Shown here in pieces: positions 1 through 10,809 of a DNA stretch of 40,550 nucleotides (positions within the stretch are counted from its first letter, which is position 1; each line of letters begins with the position of its first letter). Under the pieces are notes generated by a model. That model was given only the letters and a program-made list of their open reading frames with translations. It had not been told where the DNA came from and ran no database searches. Source of the DNA: Ophiosphaerella korrae (Eukaryota > Ascomycota > Dothideomycetes > Pleosporales > Phaeosphaeriaceae). A program made the translations under genes and the position numbers. Location: positions 1 through 40,550 of the forward strand of contig JALNQF010000362.1 of the NCBI GenBank assembly GCA_028456385.1, read 5' to 3'.

Positions 1-3000
1 ACTTACTAGTAGAGAAGCTAGTTTAGTATATCTCTAATATACTAGCTAAACTAGTTTAGAACGCGTATAAAATATAATCTAGTTATATACTATAAGAAGT
101 AAAATCTTGTTCTCTATATTATAGGTAGAGATAGAAGAAAAAGATAGAGAGAAGTAAGTTATAATAAATAGAGTTTTTAAGTAAAGAAAAATTTTCTATA
201 CTAGAATATATTTAGAATATCTTTAAGTCGCGTTCTAAGCCTCTTTATATTGTAATCTAATTTTCTCCTACTTAAATATAAGCTTCTCTTTTTCTAAGTT
301 AAACTTCTCTCTTTCTAACTTAAGTTTTAATATCTAGATCTCTAACTATTCTTGTTTAAACGAGAGTAATTAGCTTAAGCGTAACTAGCTTAAGAGAATA
401 GCCTATCTTTAGAGAGTTTACGCTCTTATTATACTAGATCGCGTTAGTAACGCGTTTTAAATATATTATAATACTTATATTAGTATAGTAGTTACTCTTA
501 ATAGTAACTACGCTAGTAAGCTTAGAAGTAACAATTAGAGTTAAGTTAATAACTAAACGTTTTATAACTTTAAAGCTATTTACTTATTATACTATAGTAG
601 CTCTATAGAGCTTATAAGATTATCTTTAATAACTAAGATTATATAGGCGTTCTTAATGTTATTATATTTACGTTCTAAAGCTATTTTAGTATATTTATTT
701 CTTTAGTAATAATAATATTTTATACTTCTTTTATGTACTCTATTAAAAGAGTATTAAGTACTTAGACTTAAAGTAGTACGATAGGTATAGCAAATACTAT
801 ACTTATTATAGGCGTTAAACTCCTTTATATCCTAGAGATCTATTTAAGCTATACTAAAACGAGTTAGTAACACGTTATAAACCTATTTCTATAATTTACC
901 TTACTTTTATATAGCCTTAATAAGCGATATATAGATACCTATTTAATATCTCTTTTACTTAGCCTTTTTAGTAGTATTAGTATATAATTCTAATAAATCC
1001 TAGACTTCTTTACTTATTTAGCTATAATATTAAACTAACCTAGTAGTAAACACCTTATTCTTCTTATTCTTAGCCTAGTTTTAAATTATAGGACTCTCTT
1101 TATATACTAAAATATATTTAAAATACGTTCTAATTACGTTTAATTATTTAAACTTACTTATTAACAAGTTATAAAAATTAAAATACTCTTTTTTTAATTT
1201 AACGTTAAGGAGAGCTTTTATATAACCTTAGGCAGAATCTATATAATAAGGAGTACGCTAAATTATAGTATTAATACTCTTTAAGAAGTAAATATAGTAG
1301 AATTAAATACAAGATTAGAGTTACTATCTCTATTCTCTCTATTATAAGTCTATTATATAAAGATATTAGCTAAGTCCTATTAAATAAGTTATAAACGCGA
1401 TCTAAACGCGATATACTTTTTTCTTACTAAGTATCTACTTTCTATATATATTAAGTATAGTACTATAAAATCTACGTTAATAGATATAATACTATTATAC
1501 TAGCTTCTTTATACACTTACTAATAAGCTTAAAGTAAGTAATAAAGCTTAGTTAATATATTTCTAGAGAGTTATTATTAGTAATAATTCTACTTAGAGTA
1601 AGTACTAAAACAAGTTACTATTGCGTTTAAAATATATTTTATATTTTCTCCTTATACTTATTATACCCTAAGTAAAATATTATAATTAAGATCTCTACCT
1701 ATTTCTTATTTAATCTCTTATATAATATATCTATCTAAAATATCTTCTAATCTAGTAGTACTTATACCTACTTATTATAAAAATAGAGTATAATATTACT
1801 AGATACGCTAGAGATAATCTATTAAATATATACGTAGTATTATTATTAAAACGCGTTTAGATCGTATTATAATTATATTGTTATAGTTTCTAGAATCTAA
1901 TACTTTATTCTCTACTTAAATATAACACTTTCTATACTACTTTAGTGTAAGAAGTAGAGTAGCTTTTCTTATTTTAATATTAATAATATACAATCTTTAT
2001 TTATAAATACAATATAAAGATCTTTAATAGATTAAAGGCTATACTAAGTAAGATACGCTTTTAATTGTATAGAATTAAGAAATTATACTATATTATATTA
2101 GAAACGCGTTATAAACCTATTTTACTCCCTACTTATATCTTATTAAACCTAGTATAAGTATAGGTTAAAGTATTACCTTAATCTCTACAATTACTTCTCC
2201 TCTAATAATATTTAGAAGTAGAGGTATATATATATATATATTCTAAACGTAATTAGTATAAAGGATAGTACTTTGTTAAAGTCTATAGGTATTATTACGT
2301 AGTAATAAACCTTATAGGACTTCTTAACAAGAGTCCTAATACCTTAAGAGTAATTAATACGTAAAACACGTTATTAACGTATTAGTATTATATTTTATCT
2401 TACCTACTATATTTTGTAGCCCTTGTTGTTATAAGCTTAATAATAATATATAACTATCTTAGTTAATCTTCTTTACTTAACCTAAACTTAAATAACTATT
2501 TTAAGTAAGTAATATTAACTATATTACTTACAAGAGTAGTAAAGTGCTTCTCTATATTTAATATACGCTAATCTTAGCTCTAATACGTAATAAAATATAG
2601 CCTCTCTCCTATAAGTAGCTAATTATGTTAGTAACGCGTTTATAATACGTTTAAGTAATCCTCTATTTATACTCTTTAGTGCTACTAGTAGAGTATTAGG
2701 CTATAGGTCTCTTTATAGTAGAGGTAAACCTCTAACTTAAATTATTAATTAATTCTAATATATAAACTACTATTATTAACGTAAGTATATTAGAATTGCG
2801 ATTAGAATATATTATTATACTTACTTAATAGCTTTTACCTTACTATCTAAATCCTTTAGGATATACTATAATCTCTTAAGTATATCCTAATATATATTAT
2901 TAATAGTAGTATAAGAATATATTTTAAGGCTATCCTTAAGATATTTGCAGTGCTTAATTCTAGAGTACTAATACTTATATTATATTATAGGTTAGTTATT

Positions 3001-3480
3001 AAAGAATAGAGAGACTATCTAGTTTTCTTTATAGTAGGAGACTTTTGCATATTAGAACTAGAACACGTTTAGTACACGTTCTAAATATAATCTATATCTT
3101 TGTACCTTAATTGCGTAGCTAAGGATTGTCTTATAGTCTAGTAAGCTCCTATTACTTTTCCTAATTATTAGAACAACGTACGCTAGCCTATTCTCTAAGC
3201 ATTTAGGATACATAGGAACTATAGGGATATATTAGACGTCTACTATAGTTAGTAGGCCTCCTTAACTACTACTACTAGTAAAAAGTATCTTATTATCCTA
3301 GAACATATTAAAATTACGTTTAGATAACGTTTTATTTGTTTATACCTAGCTACTACTACTATTATTACTGCTAGTTAGGTATATAGGCAAAGCACTAATT
3401 TCAAAACTTAGGTTAATATTAGTAGAAGTTAGTTACTAAATGCTAAATAGGTTATATAGCATAAATGAGCTATCGAGTTA
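1..3480. repeat. RIP-saturated block A with recurrent 11-bp-unit motif
   Basis: No gene is recognisable in any frame; stops occur every few codons on both strands. CA and TG are almost absent while TA is abundant and CG persists, the expected footprint of RIP. The stretch carries a directional motif made of an 11-bp unit, AAYRYGTTNTA, usually in two or three consecutive copies. By eye, occurrences start near 60, 205, 449, 655, 869, 1111, 1394, 1621, 1850, 2103, 2238, 2365, 2633, 2794, 3062 and 3302, all in plus orientation. The sequence between occurrences shows no obvious repeat. The same motif returns in 14226-19850. Near 18-56 there is also an imperfect inverted repeat. What the block encoded before mutation is unknown. 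Confidence 0.65.
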
Positions 3481-4531
3481 ATCTATTATTAGAGAAAAGT
3501 TTATCTAACTATAAACTTTCGTTTAGTTGAGATGAGAATTTTATTTTTCAGCTGAAAGCGGTTAATATGCCTGTTGTGGTTTGGCGCCATCTCAACCGAG
3601 GCAAATCCATAGTCAGTTGACCTGCTGCCTCTAAGTCAGCACGTTAACGTAGTTTACAAGCGAGTGACGCGCCCCACCAACTTTGCGCACCCAACTTTAT
3701 CTCAACTCACAATAGCTCAACGCCACGCTACTCAGTTAACTTCAAATAAAGTAGATATCCAGCTTGCTATCTCATCTATTGAATCACACCAAATTCAAAA
3801 CAATTAGCGCGCAAGTTGGTGGGGTGCGTCAGTCGCTTGTAAACTTGTCAGATTTGATGGTCACTCAGTCACCTATGCAAGTAGAGGTAAGAATTGGATT
3901 GATTGATGTCTCTGTCTATCAACTACCTTCTGGCTACTATTTATATATTTTGTGAGGTTCTTTAATTGCTCTCGTGCCCAAGGGCTGCCCTTTGTTGAGC
4001 TGGCGCATTGCCAGATAGCTACTCTCCTGTCAAAGGGATGCGCGCCGCAGCTGAGTTCGCCACTGATCCCGAATCTGCTGGTTGACTCGCTTAGCTAGTG
4101 GCGCACGTGCGCGCGCGTGCCAGATCGATTGCAATCGCCATCTCAATCGCCATCTGAATCAACTCATGAGCTGGCTCGTGAACCAGCTCATTTGTCAAAA
4201 CTGCGTTAATGAGAGTTGATTTCATTTTGCAAACCCTTAAACTCTTTTAACGAACTTGTGACCAATACTAACACTATATGATGATAGTGCTTTCCCTAGT
4301 TTATTAGGGTTTCGATTGTGGTAGTGAGTCGCTTAGTTGCTGGGAAGATATGGGGTAGTGCATAGGAACGATTACAGGCGTTGGGGTTAGGATGTAATGC
4401 TGCATACTAGGCAGATCGGTAGCTGGTATAGGACTTGAATGCTGGCTCCTAATCCTATCTCGCATTGCAGGATCTATGTGCGCTTGTAGAAGATTAGCCT
4501 CTAGCCTCTCGGTATGCTGTAATTTTTATGT
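3481..4531. other. Unmutated intergenic DNA
   Basis: CA and TG return to normal levels from about 3530, so this is not RIP-mutated. I see no supportable gene. It holds the inverted-repeat element listed separately. It also has a 12-bp direct repeat (caatcgccatct at 4132-4143 and 4144-4155). A perfect hairpin has arms ATGAGCTGG (4166-4174) and CCAGCTCAT (4183-4191). The last 130 bp would be the 3' flank of the minus-strand bZIP gene. Confidence 0.6.
3652..3844. mobile_element. MITE-like element with 36-37 bp terminal inverted repeats
   Basis: The left arm (3652-3688) and right arm (3809-3844) are inverted copies differing by one indel and about two substitutions. Both contain the core CCCCACCAACTT or its complement, and the outer ends read GTTTACAAGCG and CGCTTGTAAAC. 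The 120-bp centre has no coding capacity. Size and structure fit a non-autonomous DNA transposon (MITE). I cannot identify a clean target-site duplication, so the exact ends and superfamily are open. The element is not RIP-mutated, which fits its small size. A 63-codon open frame at 3764-3955 runs through the right arm and is not a gene. Confidence 0.65.
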
Positions 4532-5352
4532 TTAGGGGATAAATTTACCTGGAGTAACTGTATAACCTATCGGTACTATGCAGTAACCCATAATTACGGG
4601 AAGCTGGCTATAGAGAGAGTCGCATGGTTGTTGTAGAGGTGGATTAGATGGTATACCTAACGATAGTAATGAAGTCTCTTGGCTGTGAGATGCTGGGTTC
4701 GAAGTTTCCTCTAACATGGAGCTGTTTACACTCACTCTACCGAGTTTTAAGGGTTCATCTTGGAGCGGTGTGGTTGGCGCATTATAGTATAGTGATTCAG
4801 GCGATGGAAGGTTAACATAAAGAGATTCAGTGCCGTGCGTTTCTAGAAGGTTTGGAAAAGAGCCTATTGAGTCCAGAAACGGCTGTGCTGTGTTGCTTAT
4901 ACTGCTACAGGAGCATACTGTGTTAAAATCTCTCAATGAGCATGTACAGGCTTGTGGAATAGTTCTGGGTGGGTCGTGTTGTAACACATGATCTTCGCCT
5001 GGCGTTGTAACAGGGCTGATATCCATAGACCCTTGTAGAAGGTCTGGGGTAGGCGAAAGGGGGACGTGTGGAGATTGACTCTGCTGCTGGGCTTCATTCT
5101 TTTCCACTAAAGCCTCGAGTTTCTCTAATCGATTTTTTATCTTTTTCCCTATATCGGGTTAGAGATAGCTTTAATTAGCAAATACGTGGAACCGTACATA
5201 CGGTAATTTCTCTGAGAGATTCGATTTTGTACTCTTCTCCTCTCTACCAAGTTTGATACGTGTAGTAGTTCCTCACTTAGGCTTTCAAACCCTCGACTTT
5301 TATCAGCTGCTATACGGCCACGCTTGGGTAGGGGTTGACGCTCTGAGGACAT
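4532..5352 (-). CDS. bZIP transcription factor, two exons
   Basis: This gene encodes a probable nuclear DNA-binding regulator. Exon 1 is 5352-5202 and exon 2 is 5148-4532. The 53-bp intron (5201-5149) starts GTATGT, ends ATATAG and has a CTAAC branch-point candidate. Exons sum to 768 nt, giving 255 residues. Splicing joins RRRVQNRISQRNYR to KKIKNRLEKLEALVEKN, completing a bZIP domain at residues 38-68 with the signature N43-x7-R51; Arg51 is split by the intron. The zipper is short, as in many fungal bZIP proteins. The remaining 185 residues are rich in Ser, Pro, Thr and Gln, with a Cys cluster (CTCSLRDFNTVCSC), and show no second domain I know. Without splicing, exon 1 would stop at 5149. Codons show no RIP damage, and it is the only intact gene here. 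The target genes are unknown. Confidence 0.87.
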
Positions 5353-5483
5353 AGTATTACTGGCTGCGCTTGTAGCATGAGGCCAATCGAGTCTATTAGT
5401 TATGCTGGGAATAAATATACCACCATTTAACGCTTGCTTTAACCCTTTTAGTTATGGGCGTAATATAAGCCTGCGAGGTTTAA
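5353..5483. promoter_or_regulatory. Divergent intergenic region with TATA-like and CCAAT boxes
   Basis: This 131-bp gap separates the bZIP start codon from the divergent ORF at 5484. A TATA-like stretch lies at 5410-5419 (TATATTTATT on the minus strand, about 60 bp upstream of the bZIP ATG). A CCAAT pentamer lies at 5383-5387 on the plus strand. Both are short and could be chance matches; use as promoter elements is inferred from position. Confidence 0.35.
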
Positions 5484-5669
5484 ATGTCGGTGGATGAAAA
5501 TGTTGAGCAGTCCCCTGAGATGGACGCGTCAGCATCTAAGTCTAAAAACTGGGCCACTAAGCCCAACTACTACACTAAACGCCTAATATACCGAGTCTAT
5601 ACCGTAAAAATTCGCCAAAGTGGCCGAAAGCTAGCAGGAGCTTTGATTTTAGCTGCTGATCAAACCTAA
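5484..5669 (+). CDS. Short hypothetical ORF, possibly a truncated gene start
   Basis: The frame encodes 61 residues starting MSVDENVEQSPEMD. The N-terminal part is polar and acidic, followed by a basic Tyr-rich stretch (PNYYTKRLIYR). I recognise no family. The last 23 codons lie inside copy A of the 188-bp tandem repeat, so the C-terminus is repeat-derived. This suggests a gene start fused to the repeat, or a chance ORF. It is divergent from the bZIP gene and lies in unmutated DNA. A possible role is not inferable. Confidence 0.25.
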   Translation: MSVDENVEQSPEMDASASKSKNWATKPNYYTKRLIYRVYTVKIRQSGRKLAGALILAADQT

Positions 5670-5976
5670 GCGTGCCAATAACAAAGCGTGCCAAGTGAGT
5701 GGCAACGTCAGACCGTCTCGCATATAAAACCTGCTGTGACTCTGTCTTAGCGCATCTGCTAGTGTTAAATACTGGCTAGAGCCTAATTACCGTAAAATTT
5801 CGCCAGAGTGGCCGAAAGCTAGCAGGGGCTTTGATTTTAGCTGCTGATCAAACCTAAGCGTGCCAATAACAAAGCGTGCCAAGTGAGTGGCAATGTCAGA
5901 CCGTCTCGCACATAAAACCTGCTGTGACTCTGTCTGAGCGTATCTGCTAGTGTTAAATACTAGCTAGAGCCTAATT
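5601..5976 (+). repeat. 188-bp direct tandem duplication
   Basis: Copy A (5601-5788) and copy B (5789-5976) are the same length and differ at about eight positions by eye, mostly transitions. A third copy appears to begin at 5977 but is lost after about 12 bp, where the pogo-like element begins. Each unit contains a short internal repeat GCGTGCCAA, a TTTGAT/ATCAAA mini-hairpin and an A/T-rich cATAAAAcc. No ORF spans a unit. Tandem pairs of this length are typically below the size RIP recognises, which may explain why they survive. Confidence 0.85.
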
Positions 5977-5989
5977 ACTGCCGAATTTA

Positions 5990-7775
5990 CCACCCCCAAA
6001 ATGGCTTGTACGCCGCGTACGCTGCGTACACCACTTACTTAGCTTACGCCTAGTTAAATCAACTCTTAGCGTTCTCTTAATGTCTAAACTAGGCGTAAAA
6101 AAAATCTATTACTAATTTACTTAGTACTACAACCCTATATAAACCTAATCTACTACAGAAACGAGCCTACTATTTTATATTAGCTAGAAAGAAGAAAGAG
6201 ATTATTAAGTACTTTATTTGCTATTACATACACAAGCTAGATATAGAGCTAAGTATAAAGTAAAAGTAGCGCTACCTAGATAGCCTTAAGTAGGATAGCT
6301 TTATAAGGCCGCTAACAGCAAAAGAGGCTAGCTACTACTTCTAGGTACTTAAGCGTATAGCTAAAAATATATAGGTAGCTAGAGACTATATTATAGGCTT
6401 AAAGCGAGGCTAACGAGAGGTATTATTAGAGGTAAGGCTTAAGAGGCTACTAGAGCTTAAAGGTAAGCTCTTCTAGTAGTTTATTAAGTAGAAGTAGATA
6501 GGCTAAAAGGTATCTTAATTCTAGTTTTAGTAGTAAGCAAAGATCTTATATTATATAATATATAGTAATAAGTTACTTTTATTTAATAGTATTAGTATTT
6601 ATATATAAGACCTTATATAAATACTAACCTAGAGAGATAGATTAACTTTAAGTTCTTAAATAGCTAGTTCTAGAAGTTTTACTAGAGATAGGATATAAGC
6701 TAGAATTACTTTACTTATACTAGCGAGTAACTCCTACCTTACTATAAGAAGCTAGTAAATAGCTTTCTCTAATTTATTTATTAAAACTCTATTATAGTAA
6801 TAAGTTTCTATATAATTTAGTACTTTTAACTATCTTATATTATAAATTTAGATAAGGTCTTACTTCTATTTTAGTTTTTTAATAGTTATATTTACTATCT
6901 TAAAGAAGACTATATAGTGTTAGCCTAAGTAGAGAACTCTAGCTAGGTAAAGTACTAAGCTATACTAGTATTAACTATCTACGTAGATAGAGAGCCTTAT
7001 ATTAAGCTAAAGTTAATTTTCTATAAGATAGATAGAAGTAAGATTTATATAGAAGAGAGCTATCTTTAGAACCTTTAAGTATTTATTAAGTTATTAGCTA
7101 CTACTTATAATAATAAGGAACTACTACTTAAGTAGATAGATACTAAGTTAGTACTAAGCTTTAGAGGTAAAGAGAGCTTACTTATAATAGATAGTGCTAC
7201 TTTCTATAAAATAAGTTAAGAGCGTAACTTAGAGATAACTAAGTTATTCTTGTAGTTATTCCTCTAGGATATATAGGTCTACTCTAGCTACTATATATAT
7301 TAATTAATAAGCTATTTAAAGTATTACTAAGAGATAAGATAGAGGCTATATTAAAAGCTAAAGTAGAAGCTAAGATAGCTAGTAGTAGTAATAAGAGAGC
7401 TATAAAGAGTATAATCTCTAAACGCTAGATTACTATAATAAAAGTAGTTAGAGATACCTAGGATAAGCTTTATAGATAAAAATATAAAGTTATATAATAA
7501 AGTTTTATATATATAAGTATTACTATTAACTTTACTAGCGCTAATAATAGTAATATCTTTATTAAAGATTTAGCTACTAGTAAGGTTAACTTTACTAGGT
7601 AGGAGTACGCTAAAGCTAGTAATTTTAAAGGTGTAGAGTTAAAGATAGAAGAGACTAATAGTAGCTTTAGCTAAAGCCTTACTAATAGTAAAGAAGATAA
7701 GTTAAGCTATAAAACGCGCTACTATATATTACAGTAGTAATAGAAGAAAACTAAATAGAACTAATTAGCCCCGCA
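5990..7775 (+). pseudogene. Relic pogo/CENP-B-type (DDE_1) transposase
   Basis: This is a RIP-destroyed DNA-transposon gene. Reading TAA/TAG as former Gln or Trp codons, a DDE_1 core emerges. The first catalytic Asp lies in NLDKV (codon 6851), followed by LTIYVDREPYIKLKLIFYK (about 6960-7025). The second Asp lies in LLIIDSATFYK (codon 7190). A PLGYIGLL block at 7261-7284 matches the family's proline-glycine-cysteine block before the third acidic residue, and INKLFKVLLRDKIEAIL follows. The third acidic position reads Tyr (7294). A frame change lies between 7190 and 7261. The probable left end is near 5990, where unmutated TACCACCCCC begins and cuts the 188-bp array. No matching right terminal repeat is visible, so the 3' end was probably lost before the LTR at 7784. 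The N-terminal DNA-binding part (6100-6800) is too damaged to read. Confidence 0.7.
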
Positions 7776-7783
7776 ATAGAAAA

Positions 7784-8174
7784 TGACAACTCATATAACC
7801 TATGGGGAGATGAGCTTAATTGGGAAGTCAATCACAATAGAGACACGTGACGACTTCGCGGCTTCGTAAGGCTTAGCGCTCACGAAGCCACGAAGCCGGC
7901 AGATGACAAACTTCGCGACTTCGTAGAGCTTAGCGTGCACGAAGCCACGAAGCATGGGAAATACATAGGTATATAGTCAGTAACAATGCACATTATTAGG
8001 ATGGCATCGGCAATCCAATCTCTAACCCAGAACGCTAATACTTGACATTGCACACACAAATCAACTATTGTTCATAGTCATTACTTAATCACAACACGAG
8101 CTTTTGCCATCACCTTCCAATCCACCAACACCCAAAGTAGTCGCTTGTAGTCGACAACAGGCGACCCCGTTACA
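7784..8174 (+). mobile_element. Solo-like Ty3/gypsy LTR, largely unmutated
   Basis: The right two thirds align by eye with the LTRs at 30480-30844 and 37086-37403. Shared blocks include GAACGCTAATAC and GTCGACAACAGG (RIP form GTTAACAACAGG). All three end in a TTACA-type terminus after an A/G-rich CCC or CCT block. The length of 391 bp matches the 390-bp LTR at 23856. It begins TGACAAC, so the TG...CA LTR rule holds. No gypsy internal sequence is recognisable on either side, and the flanking 5-mers do not match, so it is a solo LTR with eroded flanks or a recombinant remnant. It keeps CA and TG and thus escaped RIP. Confidence 0.75.
7854..7952. repeat. Pair of CG-rich hairpins inside the LTR
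   Basis: Two tandem units of 42 bp, 15 bp apart, each fold as 14-nt arms around a 14-nt loop. Unit 1 spans 7854-7895 and unit 2 spans 7911-7952. The right arm is identical in both (ACGAAGCCACGAAG). The left arms read CTTCGCGGCTTCGT and CTTCGCGACTTCGT, pairing with one and two mismatches. The loops are related (core GCTTAGCG). No counterpart is visible in the RIP-mutated LTRs downstream, so this may be an insertion or a family-variant LTR feature. Confidence 0.8.
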
Positions 8175-8406
8175 CTATATATCTCTAAGTAGAGGTAAAC
8201 TAGTAAAGTTAGCTACTATTAGAAGTAAGAAAAAGTATAAGAGTTAGAGTAAAGTATAGCTTACGAAGTAGCTTATTTAAAATAAGCTAAGTAGCTCTTA
8301 GGTAGCACTAATTATACTAGTAAAGCTATAAGATAACACTCTCTTACTTAATTCTATAGAGCGCTAGTCTTAAGAAATTTTATATATAATAGAGCTACTA
8401 GGTAAA

Positions 8407-8487
8407 ATAGAGTTGATAGAGTTAATAGAGTTAATAGAGTTAATAGAGTTAATAGAGCTACTAGAGCTACTAGGTAAGATAGAGTTA
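8407..8487 (+). repeat. 9-bp tandem repeat run
   Basis: Units of ATAGAGTTA/CTAGAGCTA follow one another from 8407 to 8469 (seven units), with one more at 8479-8487 after a single diverged unit. In one frame it reads a repeating Ile-Glu-Leu, which before RIP could have been Met-Glu-Leu. Whether it was ever coding is unknown. Confidence 0.75.
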
Positions 8488-8579
8488 ATAAGTAAATAGT
8501 GTAAAGTTTACTTCTTACTAACGCTAAAATTAATACTAGTAAGTACTTAGTAACTAGTTACTATATATAGTAGTAGAGG

Positions 8580-8615
8580 TCTACTTTAAGATATAATTTA
8601 TTATCTTAAAGTAGA
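8580..8615. repeat. Perfect 14-bp inverted repeat
   Basis: Arms TCTACTTTAAGATA (8580-8593) and TATCTTAAAGTAGA (8602-8615) pair perfectly around an 8-nt AT loop. Since both arms lie in mutated DNA yet still match perfectly, this is either a recent inversion or an accident of low complexity. Confidence 0.7.
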
Positions 8616-10809
8616 TTACTATCTATAAAGCTAATTACTTATTACTAATAGGCTACTCTACTAGTAGTAAGCTAGCGCGGCGCTAGTAAGCGCTAAAGAA
8701 CTCTAAAAAGAAAAAAAAAATACTAAAAAATTAATATATCTAGATTAAAATCGAGCTTTAAAATTAAGGTTAGTATTACTTAAGCGTTATAATAGACTTA
8801 TAAGAATAATAGTAATGTAATTTTATTAGTAAGCCCTATATTACATGTTATTATAGCTAATTTAAGCTTATCCTACAATCTACTATACTCTTACTAGCTT
8901 TTAGTTACTTTAGCAAATTTTTATAGTAGCCTCTAAGCTAAAGTTTTAATTTAATAACTAGAGTTATTTTTAAGTATCTAGCTTAGTCTATAGAGCCTCT
9001 AAAGTAATATAATATACTATATAAAATCTAATACTAGGATAGGAGTAGATATAACTCTTTTTAGATCTCTAATATAATTTTAATATTTTAAAGGCGTTTT
9101 ATATAGAATTTAAAGGAAAAATAATTTTAAAAGTCTTAATTAGGCTATACTATATAGTTAGCCTATATAAACTACTTTAGCTAGAGTTTCTTACTTACTT
9201 ATTTAAGCTCTACTAGACGTAAAAAGGTATAGTATATAGCGTAGTAGATACTATAATAAGCTAGGCCTAGTATAGTTAAGCTATACCTAAGTAGGTTATA
9301 GCACCTAAGAGGCGCTAATAGAGGTACCTAGATAAGGCTTTAACCTATATATATATATACTAGATATAGAAATAATTATACTACTATAAAATTTAATTAT
9401 AATAACTAAACTCTAGCTAAGGTTTTAAGCTATACTAAACCTAGAGTAGTAAATAGATAAGAGTAGTTTATTAAGTATAGTAACTCCCTACTAGTATTTA
9501 GCTATTGTAGTAGGATTTTATAGTAGTTAATTCTATACCTATCTTTTAGCTACGCTTATAGTATAATAGGTAAAGTGTAAGTAGCTATATTTATTACTTA
9601 TACTAAATTAGACTAGCCTATTATAGATATATATATAGCTAAAATATAGTAAGAGATATTATTCCTTTAATATATTTTAGAAATATACTTTAAATTAGTA
9701 ATTATAAGTTATATAGTAGTTCTCTCTACTATATAGAAGTAACTTTTAAAAGTTTTTACGTACTACTTCTAGGAATAAGCTATATACGCTATAATCTTAG
9801 TTTAGTTAGCTACTAATATAGCTTCTTACTTAACCTTATTTTTCTTCCTTTTTATTACTTAATTTAATTCTTCTATATAATACTTTATAATATAGTAACT
9901 TACGTAATAGTTATAGCTTTAAAAGCTTCTAGTAAGCTAAATAATAATATTACTTTTATAATAGATATAGGTAAATAGATAATTAACTTAATATATAGAT
10001 AAGTAATTTAATATAGCTTTAACTTCTACTAACATCTACTTAAGCTATTAAATAAATAACTTTAAGATAGCTATTACTTTAGATAGCCTTTAAAGTAAGA
10101 TTAAGTTATAGAAAGAATTATTAAGGCTATACGCTATAACTACTATAGTAGATAGAAGTCTTATACTAACTATACTAGTAAACTTAGTTAAGATAGTATT
10201 TAAATATTAGCTATAATAGTATAGTAAGTCTTATAGAAAGTAGGATTTAAGAAGATAAAGCTAATAAAGAAGTCTAGTCTAGATTAACAAAGAAGATAAA
10301 AAAAGAATAGCTTAAGTAGTATCTCTTATATAAGGACTAGATAATTAAATACTAAAAGAATATTATTTAGTTAGATAAGACGTCTATTATCTATTTCTAC
10401 AAACGTAGTAGATATAGAATTTAGAGGAAAGTAGATAAAGACTTTCTCTATAGCTATATTTATAAGAAGTAGAAAAGCTATTCTAAGTTTATATTTTAGG
10501 AGTACTTTACGTATAATAAAATAGGTCTATATTACTATTAGATACTAGAGATAAATATAAAAAAAGAGGCTACTTCTATTAATATTAAAGAACTAAACTA
10601 AGAGCTTAAGCCTTTAATAAAAGAATAATAGGAGCTTAAAAATAGTATATATTATTTTAGTCTATAGAATAAGCTAGGTTAAAAGCCTTAATAGAAGTAG
10701 AATACAATAAATAAGAAGCTTAAGCAAGGTAAAAGCTTAGAGATTAACTAGTATTATTACTAGATAGTTATTCTCTTCTCTAAGTTATTCTCTTTTACTA
10801 TAGAGTATA

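Larger units (their letters stand above)
8175..9639. other. RIP-mutated DNA, unassigned
   Basis: No protein family is recognisable on either strand. CA and TG are depleted. It contains a 9-bp repeat run and a perfect hairpin, listed separately. The recurrent 11-bp-unit motif of block A is absent here. It may be what remains of a retroelement internal region, but there is no motif to prove this. Confidence 0.5.

Noticed and set aside
1..3480. CRISPR array, suggested by a short motif at intervals
   Set aside because: The motif is degenerate, spacing varies from about 130 to 390 bp, spacers are far too long, and the genome is eukaryotic.
3764..3955. 63-codon plus-strand ORF in the unmutated island
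   Set aside because: It runs through the right arm of the MITE-like inverted repeat, resembles no protein, and its frame ends by chance in AT-rich sequence.
5700..5990. Small RNA gene in each 188-bp unit, from a TATA-like ATAAAA and mini-hairpin
   Set aside because: No A/B boxes, conserved fold or terminator could be recognised; the TATA-like site alone is not evidence.
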